DNA of 5,090 bases. It comes from Phycisphaerae bacterium. GTDB lineage: Bacteria > Planctomycetota > Phycisphaerae > JAAYCJ01. The notes beneath the pieces were generated by a model that worked only from the letters and a program-made list of their open reading frames with translations, searched no databases and was not told where the DNA came from. This document shows positions 1 to 5,090 of the stretch, piece by piece; the stretch's first letter is position 1, and each line of letters starts with the position of its first letter. Location: the NCBI GenBank assembly GCA_015486815.1, contig WFQY01000427.1, positions 1-5,090 on the forward strand, read 5' to 3'. The translations under genes were made by a program, and so were the position numbers.

Positions 1-357
1 ATCGTAGCCTGCCTTTGCCAATTCGAGCATTTCTTCCGCCAATTCGGGTGGGTCTTGCAGGTCGGCATCTATTATAAGGGAATAGTCAGCTTGCGAGTGT
101 TCGATGCCTGCGGTGATGGCGGCTTGATGTCCGAAATTTCGGGAAAATCGCAGAGCTTTTATCCTTTTGTCATTTTCCGCTAATCGGGAAAGTATTGCCC
201 ACGTATCATCGGAGCTGCCATCGTCGATGAAAATGAAATTGCAAAAAAGCCGGAGGTTTTCCGCTATTTTTGTCAGTCTTTGATAGGTTAGTTCGATGGT
301 TTGCTCTTCATTGAAGGCAGGTATGATGAAATCTAATTGTGCTTGTTTGTCCTGCAT
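1..357 (-). CDS. Family 2 glycosyltransferase, polyprenyl-phosphate type (partial, N-terminal 119 residues)
   Basis: The frame is open from an ATG at 357 to the window edge, so the C-terminal part is missing. Visible GT-A fold motifs in order are FIIPAFNEE (residues 10-18), the nucleotide-binding DDGSSDDT (45-52), FSRNFGHQAAITAGI (71-85) and DADLQDPPE (97-105), the last carrying the metal-binding DxD. This combination is typical of the DPM1/GtrB/ArnC group, which moves a sugar from a nucleotide donor to polyprenyl phosphate at the inner membrane face. Members usually have about 230-340 residues, often with two C-terminal membrane helices; whether this one has them cannot be seen. An in-frame TGA lies eight codons upstream with no other ATG between, which fixes the start, although no Shine-Dalgarno sequence precedes it. 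It is divergent from the TPR gene and shares the 136-base control region. Donor sugar and lipid acceptor are unknown. Family assignment is firm; exact function is not. Confidence 0.93.
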   Translation of the reverse strand, partial: MQDKQAQLDFIIPAFNEEQTIELTYQRLTKIAENLRLFCNFIFIDDGSSDDTWAILSRLAENDKRIKALRFSRNFGHQAAITAGIEHSQADYSLIIDADLQDPPELAEEMLELAKAGYD

Positions 358-375
358 CGATTGTACTAACGAAGT

Positions 376-395
376 TTTTCACTTTTGTGTGAAAA
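376..395. promoter_or_regulatory. Perfect inverted repeat overlapping the -35 box (candidate operator)
   Basis: TTTTCAC (376-382) and GTGAAAA (389-395) are perfect inverted copies separated by six bases. The 20-base dyad covers the -35 hexamer and the first part of the spacer of the rightward promoter, where repressors commonly bind. In leftward transcripts it would sit in the leader and could fold into a 7-bp hairpin with a 6-base loop. Which regulator would bind it cannot be told from the sequence. Confidence 0.5.
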
Positions 396-406
396 TGTGA
401 TATAAT
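378..406 (+). promoter_or_regulatory. Extended -10 promoter for the TPR/lipid kinase genes
   Basis: TATAAT at 401-406 is a perfect -10 box, and TG at 398-399 gives the extended form TGnTATAAT. TTCACT at 378-383 matches 4 of 6 bases of the -35 consensus with an optimal 17-base spacer. The predicted start near 412-413 leaves a leader of about 80 bases before the ATG at 494. This is the best promoter I see in the window. The -35 and half of the spacer lie inside the inverted repeat at 376-395, so a protein bound there should block polymerase. Confidence 0.7.
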
Positions 407-424
407 TAAAAAGGTCAATAAACT

Positions 425-434
425 GGAAATTTCC
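425..434. promoter_or_regulatory. 10-bp perfect palindrome in the leader
   Basis: GGAAATTTCC is fully self-complementary and lies about 12-22 bases downstream of the predicted rightward start site. A second protein-binding site is possible. A palindrome of this size in AT-rich DNA can also occur by chance. Confidence 0.3.
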
Positions 435-449
435 GTTCCGATAGCCGAT

Positions 450-478
450 ATGATAAATAAAGGAAGCAATTTTAACAA
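450..478 (-). promoter_or_regulatory. Possible sigma70-like promoter for the glycosyltransferase gene
   Basis: Read on the minus strand there is TTGTTA (plus positions 473-478, 4 of 6 matches to the -35 consensus), a 17-base spacer, then TATCAT (450-455, 5 of 6 matches to the -10). Transcription would start near 443 and leave a leader of about 85 bases carrying the inverted repeat at 376-395. The match is modest and lies in AT-rich DNA inside the leader of the divergent gene, so chance is a real alternative. Confidence 0.35.
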
Positions 479-493
479 GGAAAAAGGGCAAAA

Positions 494-1708
494 ATGAAAA
501 GTAAATATATTTTGGGATTGGTAATAGCAATTGGAATATCATCTGCACATTTGGTGTACGGGCAGAGTGATCCGTTTAGGGGGTTGAGAGGCAGGATAAA
601 TTATGTGCCTGATTCGCTTACCGGTTTTCACGGTACGCTTGGGACGAGGGGGCTGAATACATTTAGAATTGATGCATATAGGTTAAAATTTAGGCCTAAT
701 CCATCGGCAAGTGCCCTTCGTGCAAATATTGGCGGGGGATTAGGTAGTGGGAAATATTCATCGCGGAGTACTGCATTGAATTTTGCGAATCCTTCGCTTC
801 GTGTGATGCAGACGCCTGTATCGAATGGTGCTTACAAATTCGGTTTGACGAGTGGTATAAATAGTAATATTAATATGAACGCTCCTTCCGAAATAAATAC
901 CGCTCTGCCTGCTGTAAGCCTTCCCTATGGGGGTGGTTTGAATTCGATAGTTTTGATTCCCGATACCGATGATATTTGCCAGACGGATAAGCTGGCGTGT
1001 ATGATATCGTCGCAGGAGGCATTGAAACCATTTATGGGCAAAAAGCTTCTGAGGCCTAATCTTGATATGCCGCTGCCAAAAAATAAGAATAAATCGATAG
1101 AGGAGCATACCGCTGATGAATTTCTAACGTCGGACAATATGGGCGATAATATTTCTCAGAGTAGCGTTTATGTAGCTCAGCAGTTTTCTCAGGCGCGAAA
1201 TTATATGCGTAAAAAGCAGTATTCAGAAGCATTGACGTGCTATCAGGCTGCGAATTCGATAGATGCGAAAAATGAGAATGCGATAATAGGGACGATCTAT
1301 TCTCATATAATGTGCGGTAAATTGCAGGCTGGCGGAGAGGCCGTGTTGCGGTTGGCGAGGTTGAATTCGCATTTTTGGAAGGAAAGGCCTGATTTTATTG
1401 CTATTTTTGGTATGCCAGCTGTTACTATTGTGGATTGGTCATCACAGGCAGAGCCTGATATTGATTATTATATTTCCTTATGCAAAGGTGATAATACCAA
1501 GATTGCGAGGCGGGGCTTGAAATTGGCGTATTTGGCGAAGATGTTTCTTGCATGGTTGGCTGACAATGATAAGCTGATGAAGCAGTATATAACGTCGGCA
1601 GCTAAGGCAGCTCCCTATGATCCTGTGGTGCAAAGGCTCTATCGTGATATTACCGGTAAAAAGCAGCAAAGGGAACTTCAACTCAAAACCATCAAACCGC
1701 TGGGATAA
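494..1708 (+). CDS. Secreted protein with C-terminal TPR-like repeats, function unknown
   Basis: This 404-residue protein is not one I recognise. It opens with a signal peptide: basic MKSK, a hydrophobic core (residues 6-21) and a likely signal peptidase I site after VYG at 23, so it is probably periplasmic or exported. Residues 24-160 are rich in Gly, Ser, Asn and Arg, with glycine runs near 80-86 and 146-149, and match no domain I know. Residues 190-225 are a polar linker. Residues 227-260 fit the tetratricopeptide pattern, with small and aromatic residues at the helix-packing positions (Y237, A246, Y250, A253). Residues 261-294 look like a degenerate second repeat and 341-385 like further helix pairs, suggesting a protein-interaction platform. 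The start at 494 has AAAGGG five bases ahead and is the only ATG giving the signal peptide. Its stop codon directly abuts the lipid kinase start, implying co-transcription and coupled translation. A role with envelope lipids is inferred only from position. Confidence 0.85.
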   Translation: MKSKYILGLVIAIGISSAHLVYGQSDPFRGLRGRINYVPDSLTGFHGTLGTRGLNTFRIDAYRLKFRPNPSASALRANIGGGLGSGKYSSRSTALNFANPSLRVMQTPVSNGAYKFGLTSGINSNINMNAPSEINTALPAVSLPYGGGLNSIVLIPDTDDICQTDKLACMISSQEALKPFMGKKLLRPNLDMPLPKNKNKSIEEHTADEFLTSDNMGDNISQSSVYVAQQFSQARNYMRKKQYSEALTCYQAANSIDAKNENAIIGTIYSHIMCGKLQAGGEAVLRLARLNSHFWKERPDFIAIFGMPAVTIVDWSSQAEPDIDYYISLCKGDNTKIARRGLKLAYLAKMFLAWLADNDKLMKQYITSAAKAAPYDPVVQRLYRDITGKKQQRELQLKTIKPLG

Positions 1709-2614
1709 ATGGCGAAAAAAGTATTGGCGATAATCAATCCTATTTCGGGCTATGCCCGTTCGAGAGAGCTGCCTATCGCATTAAAGCGAAGAATGGAGCA
1801 GGAAAATCTGCAAGTCGATATTCATATTACCCGTGGCCCTGGCGATGGTGGGAATTTTGCACGACTGTACGGAAATAACTATGAGCTTATTTTGATTGCG
1901 GGTGGTGATGGTACGATAAGCGAGGTCGTCAATGGCTTGGCTGATGGCGGAGATGATCCCGTGCCGATTACTATATTGCCGTCGGGTACGGAAAATCTGT
2001 TCGCAAAAGAGATGAAAATCACTGCAGATATCGAGCGGATAATAGAGACGGTAAAGTGGGGCAAAGAAGTTTCAATGGATCTGATAGAAGCGAATGAGAG
2101 ACGGTTTTTGCTGGTCTCGGGCGTCGGGTTTGATGCGCAGGTGCTTTTGCATTTGAATTCGTTTCGAACGGGAAATATTACGCATCTGACATACTTTTGG
2201 CCGATTTGGCGGACGTTTTGGGAATATAAATTTCTGCCTGTAACGGTCGAGGTGGATGGCGAGGAAATAATAAAAAATCGCAGGGGACTGGTGTTTGTAA
2301 CTAATATTGCAAGATATTCGATAGGGTTGCGAATATGCAAGCTTGCGAAGTATAATGACGGTTTGCTCGATGTGTGTATATATCTGTGCGATGAGCAGAC
2401 CAAACTGCTCGCTCATGCGTGGCGTACCGTTTGGCGGAGACATATCGGACATAAAGATGTTATCTATCGACAAGGAAGGGTTGTTAGGGTATCATCGGAT
2501 GTTGATGTTCCGTTTGAGACGGATGGGGACCCTGCGGGTAATTTGCCTGTGGAATATCGAATCGTACCCGATGCGATAAGAGTATTGGTGCCGCCGGGTT
2601 GTGAGCCGGTGTGA
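1709..2614 (+). CDS. Diacylglycerol/sphingosine kinase-like lipid kinase (YegS/DgkB family)
   Basis: The 301-residue product is a complete DAGK-catalytic-family enzyme, expected to phosphorylate a lipid hydroxyl with ATP at the inner face of the cytoplasmic membrane. Family members act on diacylglycerol, undecaprenol-like or sphingoid lipids; the substrate cannot be read here. In order there is an N-terminal NPISG (residues 10-14), the nucleotide-binding GGDGT (65-69) followed by SEVVNGL, PSGTENLFAKEM (91-102, equivalent to the usual LPLGTGNDFAR), SGVGFDA (137-143), YNDGLLDV (215-222) and FETDGDP (269-275), the last corresponding to the conserved DGE near the metal site. The length is normal for the family. 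There are no membrane segments, as expected of a peripheral enzyme. The start follows the previous TAA with no gap, and only a weak GGGA at 1702-1705 precedes it, so translation is probably coupled to the TPR gene. Glu95 where most relatives have Gly or Thr is a variant, not a defect. Confidence 0.93.
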   Translation: MAKKVLAIINPISGYARSRELPIALKRRMEQENLQVDIHITRGPGDGGNFARLYGNNYELILIAGGDGTISEVVNGLADGGDDPVPITILPSGTENLFAKEMKITADIERIIETVKWGKEVSMDLIEANERRFLLVSGVGFDAQVLLHLNSFRTGNITHLTYFWPIWRTFWEYKFLPVTVEVDGEEIIKNRRGLVFVTNIARYSIGLRICKLAKYNDGLLDVCIYLCDEQTKLLAHAWRTVWRRHIGHKDVIYRQGRVVRVSSDVDVPFETDGDPAGNLPVEYRIVPDAIRVLVPPGCEPV

Positions 2615-2767
2615 AGAGGGAAGAGCGAGAAGAGAAGAATTGCGGATTTCGGATTGCGGATTGGGGATTGAGAAGAGAGAGGAGAGAAGAGAGAGAAGAG
2701 AGGAGAGAAGAGAGAAGAATTGTTGATTGTTGAGTGGTGATTGAAGAGCGAAGAGGGAGTGATAAGT
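2615..2767. repeat. GA-rich and heptad-repeat spacer before kdsA
   Basis: This gene-free stretch is built from repeated modules. Four tandem heptads (GCGGATT, TCGGATT, GCGGATT, GGGGATT) fill 2642-2669. A 50-base run of pure A and G fills 2670-2719 and contains a 19-base direct repeat at 2676-2694 and 2697-2715 (21-base period). Another heptad series, TTGTTGA twice then GTGGTGA and TTGAAGA, fills 2720-2747. The 18-mers at 2631-2648 and 2711-2728 agree at 16 positions, and the 15-mers at 2613-2627 and 2743-2757 agree at 13, so the tract appears to have grown by duplication of a GA-block plus AATTG plus heptad unit. No terminator hairpin or clear promoter is visible. It splits the plus-strand gene series and ends in the Shine-Dalgarno sequence of kdsA. 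Confidence 0.85.
2753..2759 (+). promoter_or_regulatory. Ribosome binding site deciding the kdsA start
   Basis: GAGGGAG, with a GGAG core at 2756-2759, lies eight bases before the ATG at 2768. It favours that ATG over an in-frame TTG at 2741, which would add nine residues encoded by the repeat tract and absent from the family's conserved region. Confidence 0.75.
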
Positions 2768-3616
2768 ATGAGTGGAACGACGCCTGAATTGACGCTGCCT
2801 GTCGGAAAGATTGGTCCTTATCCTATCGGAGGTAGATCAAATAAATTTGTGGTTGTCGGCGGACCTTGCGTAATCGAGGCGCTCGAGGGGTGTGTGCGCA
2901 TTGCGGAAGCAATGAAAGAGATTTGCGATAAGCTTGATATAAATTACATTTTCAAAGCGAGCTTCGATAAAGCAAATCGTTCGAGTATCGAGTCTTATAG
3001 GGGCCCGGGCTTACAGGACGGATTGAATATACTCTCGGAGGTAAAGAACAGTGTCGATGTTCCGTTACTTACGGATATTCATCTGCCCGAACAGGCGGAG
3101 GCGGTGGCGGAAGTTGTAGATGTGATTCAGATACCAGCGTTTCTCGCTCGGCAGACGGATTTGCTGTTGGCAGCAGCTAAAACGGGGAAAAGCATCAACG
3201 TCAAAAAGGCACAATTTATGTCGGCGTGGGAGATGAAGAATGTCGTTGAAAAGCTCGATGCGGGCGGGGCGGTCGATATTGTCTTGACCGAGCGGGGAAA
3301 CTTTTTCGGTTATAACCGATGGGTTGTGGATATGCGGAATATAGAATGGATGCATCAGCTGTTTTGTCCGGTGTTGATGGATGCGACGCATTCAGCTGCT
3401 GATCCGGGTGGTGCGGGCAAGGCTTCGGGTGGTGAACGGACGATGGGGTTGGTCTTAGCGAGAGCAGGCGTAGCAGCTGGCGCTGACGGATTGTTTATCG
3501 AAGTTCATTATGACCCCGCTAATGCGATGTCGGATAAAGCTACGGTTTTACCATTGACATGGGTGCAAGATTTGCTTAAACAATGTCTGGAGATATTTGC
3601 TGTAATCAGAGCATAA
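2768..3616 (+). CDS. kdsA: 3-deoxy-8-phosphooctulonate synthase, metal-dependent type
   Basis: KdsA condenses phosphoenolpyruvate with arabinose 5-phosphate to give Kdo 8-phosphate, the first committed step of Kdo and lipopolysaccharide core synthesis in the cytoplasm. The 282-residue protein has the normal length and a full TIM-barrel signature: GGPCVIEA (residues 31-38), KASFDKANRSS (63-73) with YRGPG, LTDIHLPEQA (101-110), IQIPAFLARQTDLL (120-133), NVKKAQF (144-150), ERGNFFGYN (175-183), MDATHSA (204-210) and FIEVHYDP (243-250). KASFDKANRSS separates it from the related DAHP synthases. Cys34, His208, Glu245 and Asp256 fall at the spacing of the Cys11, His185, Glu222, Asp233 metal site of the Aquifex enzyme, whereas the metal-independent E. 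coli type has Asn in place of the Cys. A metal-requiring enzyme is therefore inferred. It follows the repeat spacer and precedes the DUF362 gene by 11 bases, so those two are likely co-transcribed. Confidence 0.97.
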   Translation: MSGTTPELTLPVGKIGPYPIGGRSNKFVVVGGPCVIEALEGCVRIAEAMKEICDKLDINYIFKASFDKANRSSIESYRGPGLQDGLNILSEVKNSVDVPLLTDIHLPEQAEAVAEVVDVIQIPAFLARQTDLLLAAAKTGKSINVKKAQFMSAWEMKNVVEKLDAGGAVDIVLTERGNFFGYNRWVVDMRNIEWMHQLFCPVLMDATHSAADPGGAGKASGGERTMGLVLARAGVAAGADGLFIEVHYDPANAMSDKATVLPLTWVQDLLKQCLEIFAVIRA

Positions 3617-3620
3617 AGGA
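3615..3620 (+). promoter_or_regulatory. Ribosome binding site of the DUF362 gene, overlapping the kdsA stop
   Basis: AAAGGA lies seven bases before the ATG at 3628 and begins inside the kdsA TAA codon (3614-3616). The overlap leaves no space for a terminator between the two genes and supports joint transcription. Confidence 0.7.
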
Positions 3621-3627
3621 ATAGAAA

Positions 3628-4761
3628 ATGGCGAAAAGCAAAGTTGCGGTTCTTTATACCAAGCCTCAGACAGTATTTGAAGATTATCATCGGTTGATGA
3701 ATCTTGCGGGCTATCAGGAAGTTCTGAGCAAACAGTGTGATACTGCGCTAAAGATAAATATATCGTGGCACTATTTTTATCCCGCTTGCTCGACTACTCC
3801 TTGGCAGCTTGAAGGTGTGATTCGCGCGATGCTGAGAGACGGATATATACGTGAGCTTATTCACGGGTGTCATAACAGGACGGTGGTGGTATCAGCTAAG
3901 CGTGGTGAGATTGCAAACAAACATCGGCCTGTGTTGGAAAAATATAATCTGAGGAATGTGCATCTGTATGAGAACGAGCCTTGGATACGATATGAGCCTA
4001 AGGGCAAGATGCTGGTATTGCCTGAGATTTTTCCCGATGGGATAATGATTCCCAAACGGATGATAGGTGAGAATATAATTCATCTGCCTACGGTGAAGAC
4101 GCATATATTCACGACAACGACGGGAGCGATGAAAAATGCGTTTGGCGGGCTTCTTCACGAAAAGCGGCACTGGACGCATAGCGTGATTCACGAGACGCTT
4201 GTCGATTTGTTGCGAATACAGAAAGAGATACATCCGGGCGTATTTGCTGTTATGGACGGTACGTTTGCGGGCGATGGGCCTGGGCCAAGATGTATGACGC
4301 CTTATGTTAAGAATATTATCTTAGCCAGCTCCGATCAGGTAGCGATAGATGCGGTGGCAGCGAAGCTTATGGGGTTTGAGCCGATGAATATAAAATATAT
4401 CAGGCTGGCGACGGAAGAGGGACTTGGCACGGGGATTATGGATGAGATAGAAATTGTCGGTGATGATGTTGGTGGTGTGAATTGGGGCTTTGAGGGTCCT
4501 TATAAGCGAATGACATTTGCGGGCAAGGGTCAGCATATGATTTATTGGGGACCTCTGAAGAGGTTCGAGAAGTTTCTGCTGCGTTCAGAATTTATAGCGT
4601 GGTGGAGTTATTTGGCGAGTTATATCTATCATGATGTATATTGGTTGCCTTTTGTCGGTAAGGGACATCTGAATGAGGCATTGAATAGCCAATGGGGATA
4701 TTTGTTTAAGAATTATCTTCACCTGCCAGCTGACGAGAGAGGATTTTTAATTGATGCGTGA
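3628..4761 (+). CDS. DUF362 domain protein
   Basis: The 377-residue protein matches the DUF362 family, whose biochemical role is not established. Family-like blocks are LPTVKTH (residues 153-159) running into TGAMKNAFGG (165-174), the acidic turn VMDGTFAGDGPGPR (208-221), and SSDQVAIDAVAAKLMGF (234-250). Many DUF362 proteins carry a 4Fe-4S ferredoxin segment. This one does not: it has only four scattered cysteines (37, 54, 81, 222) and no CxxCxxC cluster. From about residue 300 the chain is rich in Trp, Tyr and Phe, especially 306-342, and could be a membrane-surface or lipid-binding segment, though no clean transmembrane helix or signal peptide is seen. The N-terminal part (1-150) is less typical. 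It is tightly linked to kdsA and converges on the MNT gene with 21 bases between stop codons. A link to envelope synthesis is a positional guess. Confidence 0.85.
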   Translation: MAKSKVAVLYTKPQTVFEDYHRLMNLAGYQEVLSKQCDTALKINISWHYFYPACSTTPWQLEGVIRAMLRDGYIRELIHGCHNRTVVVSAKRGEIANKHRPVLEKYNLRNVHLYENEPWIRYEPKGKMLVLPEIFPDGIMIPKRMIGENIIHLPTVKTHIFTTTTGAMKNAFGGLLHEKRHWTHSVIHETLVDLLRIQKEIHPGVFAVMDGTFAGDGPGPRCMTPYVKNIILASSDQVAIDAVAAKLMGFEPMNIKYIRLATEEGLGTGIMDEIEIVGDDVGGVNWGFEGPYKRMTFAGKGQHMIYWGPLKRFEKFLLRSEFIAWWSYLASYIYHDVYWLPFVGKGHLNEALNSQWGYLFKNYLHLPADERGFLIDA

Positions 4762-4782
4762 AGATTGCATTTATCTGTTCTT

Positions 4783-5088
4783 TTAAACATATTCCAATTC
4801 TCGTTTGATGTGTTCTTTAATATGCTGAATTCTGATATTCTCTATACCATCGGGCGTTAAAATATCAACAGGTCTTCCAAATAGAGATTCGAGAAAATCA
4901 CAGAGTCCTGCAACATTCTCAAACGTAGCTGACCCTTGTTTGAATTCTACTACAACATCGACATCACTTTGCTTATTTGTTGCATTTCTTGCAAAGAAAC
5001 CAAATATTGCAATGCGTTTAACGCCAAAAGTGTGAATTTGCTCTTTGTGTTGCTTTAATAATTCGATTAGTTCTTGTTTCGGGTCCAT
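4783..5088 (-). CDS. MNT-type minimal nucleotidyltransferase (MntA-like), altered GS motif
   Basis: The 101-residue product has the size and layout of the small pol-beta-superfamily nucleotidyltransferases that pair with HEPN (DUF86) toxins; in characterised HEPN/MNT pairs the enzyme inactivates the toxin by adding AMP to it. The acidic triad is present: SDVD gives Asp42 and Asp44, followed by VVVEF, and Asp75 lies in GRPVDILTP. The preceding motif, normally GSxAR, reads GFFAR (residues 30-34), so the nucleotide-contacting serine is Phe. One base (TCC to TTC) could explain that. The start is the ATG at 5086-5088; only two bases lie upstream, so an earlier start or an upstream partner cannot be excluded. 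No HEPN gene lies downstream, because the DUF362 gene comes in from the other side. Hand-counted rows 4801-4860 and 4921-4980 hold only 21 and 22 G/C of 60, lower than kdsA, which hints at transfer. Confidence 0.88.
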   Translation of the reverse strand: MDPKQELIELLKQHKEQIHTFGVKRIAIFGFFARNATNKQSDVDVVVEFKQGSATFENVAGLCDFLESLFGRPVDILTPDGIENIRIQHIKEHIKRELEYV

Positions 5089-5090
5089 AA

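Noticed and set aside
758..1137. Two overlapping minus-strand open frames (758-1108 and 925-1137)
   Set aside because: They lie opposite the TPR gene, have no recognisable domain and no ribosome binding site I can support; shadows of the real gene.
1879..2473. Minus-strand frames of 174 and 133 residues
   Set aside because: Opposite the lipid kinase, whose family motifs are clear on the plus strand; the products look like no protein family.
2741..2767. TTG start giving kdsA nine extra residues
   Set aside because: The extra codons fall in the repeat tract, TTG is a rarer start, and the ATG at 2768 has a well-placed GGAG.
2615..2767. CRISPR array
   Set aside because: Repeat units are 7 and 21 bases, with no 20-40-base repeats separated by unique spacers and no cas genes.
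4762..4782. Bidirectional terminator between the convergent DUF362 and MNT genes
   Set aside because: Only a 4-bp ATGC/GCAT pairing (4754-4757 with 4767-4770) is present, without a GC-rich stem followed by a T run.
4783..5088. Pseudogene call for the MNT gene
   Set aside because: The frame is full length and the three catalytic aspartates are present; one motif substitution does not prove loss of function.

Overview
The window looks like chromosomal DNA from a Gram-negative bacterium of middling GC content. The strongest evidence for this is a complete gene for 3-deoxy-8-phosphooctulonate synthase (KdsA), which commits sugar phosphate to Kdo, the inner-core sugar of lipopolysaccharide. The mix of a YegS-type lipid kinase, a DUF362 protein, a secreted TPR protein of no known family and GA-rich heptad repeats between genes recalls Planctomycetota (Phycisphaerae-like genomes). 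That placement is an impression, not something the sequence proves.

Layout. Positions 1-357 (minus strand) hold the first 119 residues of a polyprenyl-phosphate-type family 2 glycosyltransferase that runs off the left edge. Positions 358-493 are a divergent control region with a good extended -10 promoter for the rightward genes. A perfect 7+7 inverted repeat overlaps its -35 element, and a 10-bp palindrome lies in the leader. Rightward come a secreted TPR protein (494-1708), a diacylglycerol/sphingosine-kinase-like lipid kinase that begins on the base after the previous stop codon (1709-2614), a 153-base GA-rich and heptad-repeat spacer (2615-2767), kdsA (2768-3616) and, 11 bases later, a DUF362 protein (3628-4761). 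On the minus strand, convergent with DUF362, is a small MNT-type nucleotidyltransferase (4783-5088), AT-richer than its neighbours and with an altered GS motif.

How the genes fit together. The glycosyltransferase (lipid-linked sugar transfer), lipid kinase (phospholipid precursor recycling or lipid phosphorylation) and KdsA (Kdo supply) all point to cell-envelope work. The four plus-strand genes are spaced so that they could form one operon, or two with a break in the repeat spacer. The TPR and DUF362 proteins have no assigned role; an envelope role is suggested only by position. The MNT gene is probably a separate accessory gene of the toxin-antitoxin type whose HEPN partner, if it exists, lies beyond the right edge.

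I did not see a convincing new multi-gene system. The items most worth a second look are the heptad/polypurine spacer, the operator-like repeat in the divergent promoter, and the Ser-to-Phe change in the MNT nucleotide-binding motif. No tRNA, rRNA, CRISPR array, insertion sequence or clear intrinsic terminator was found.
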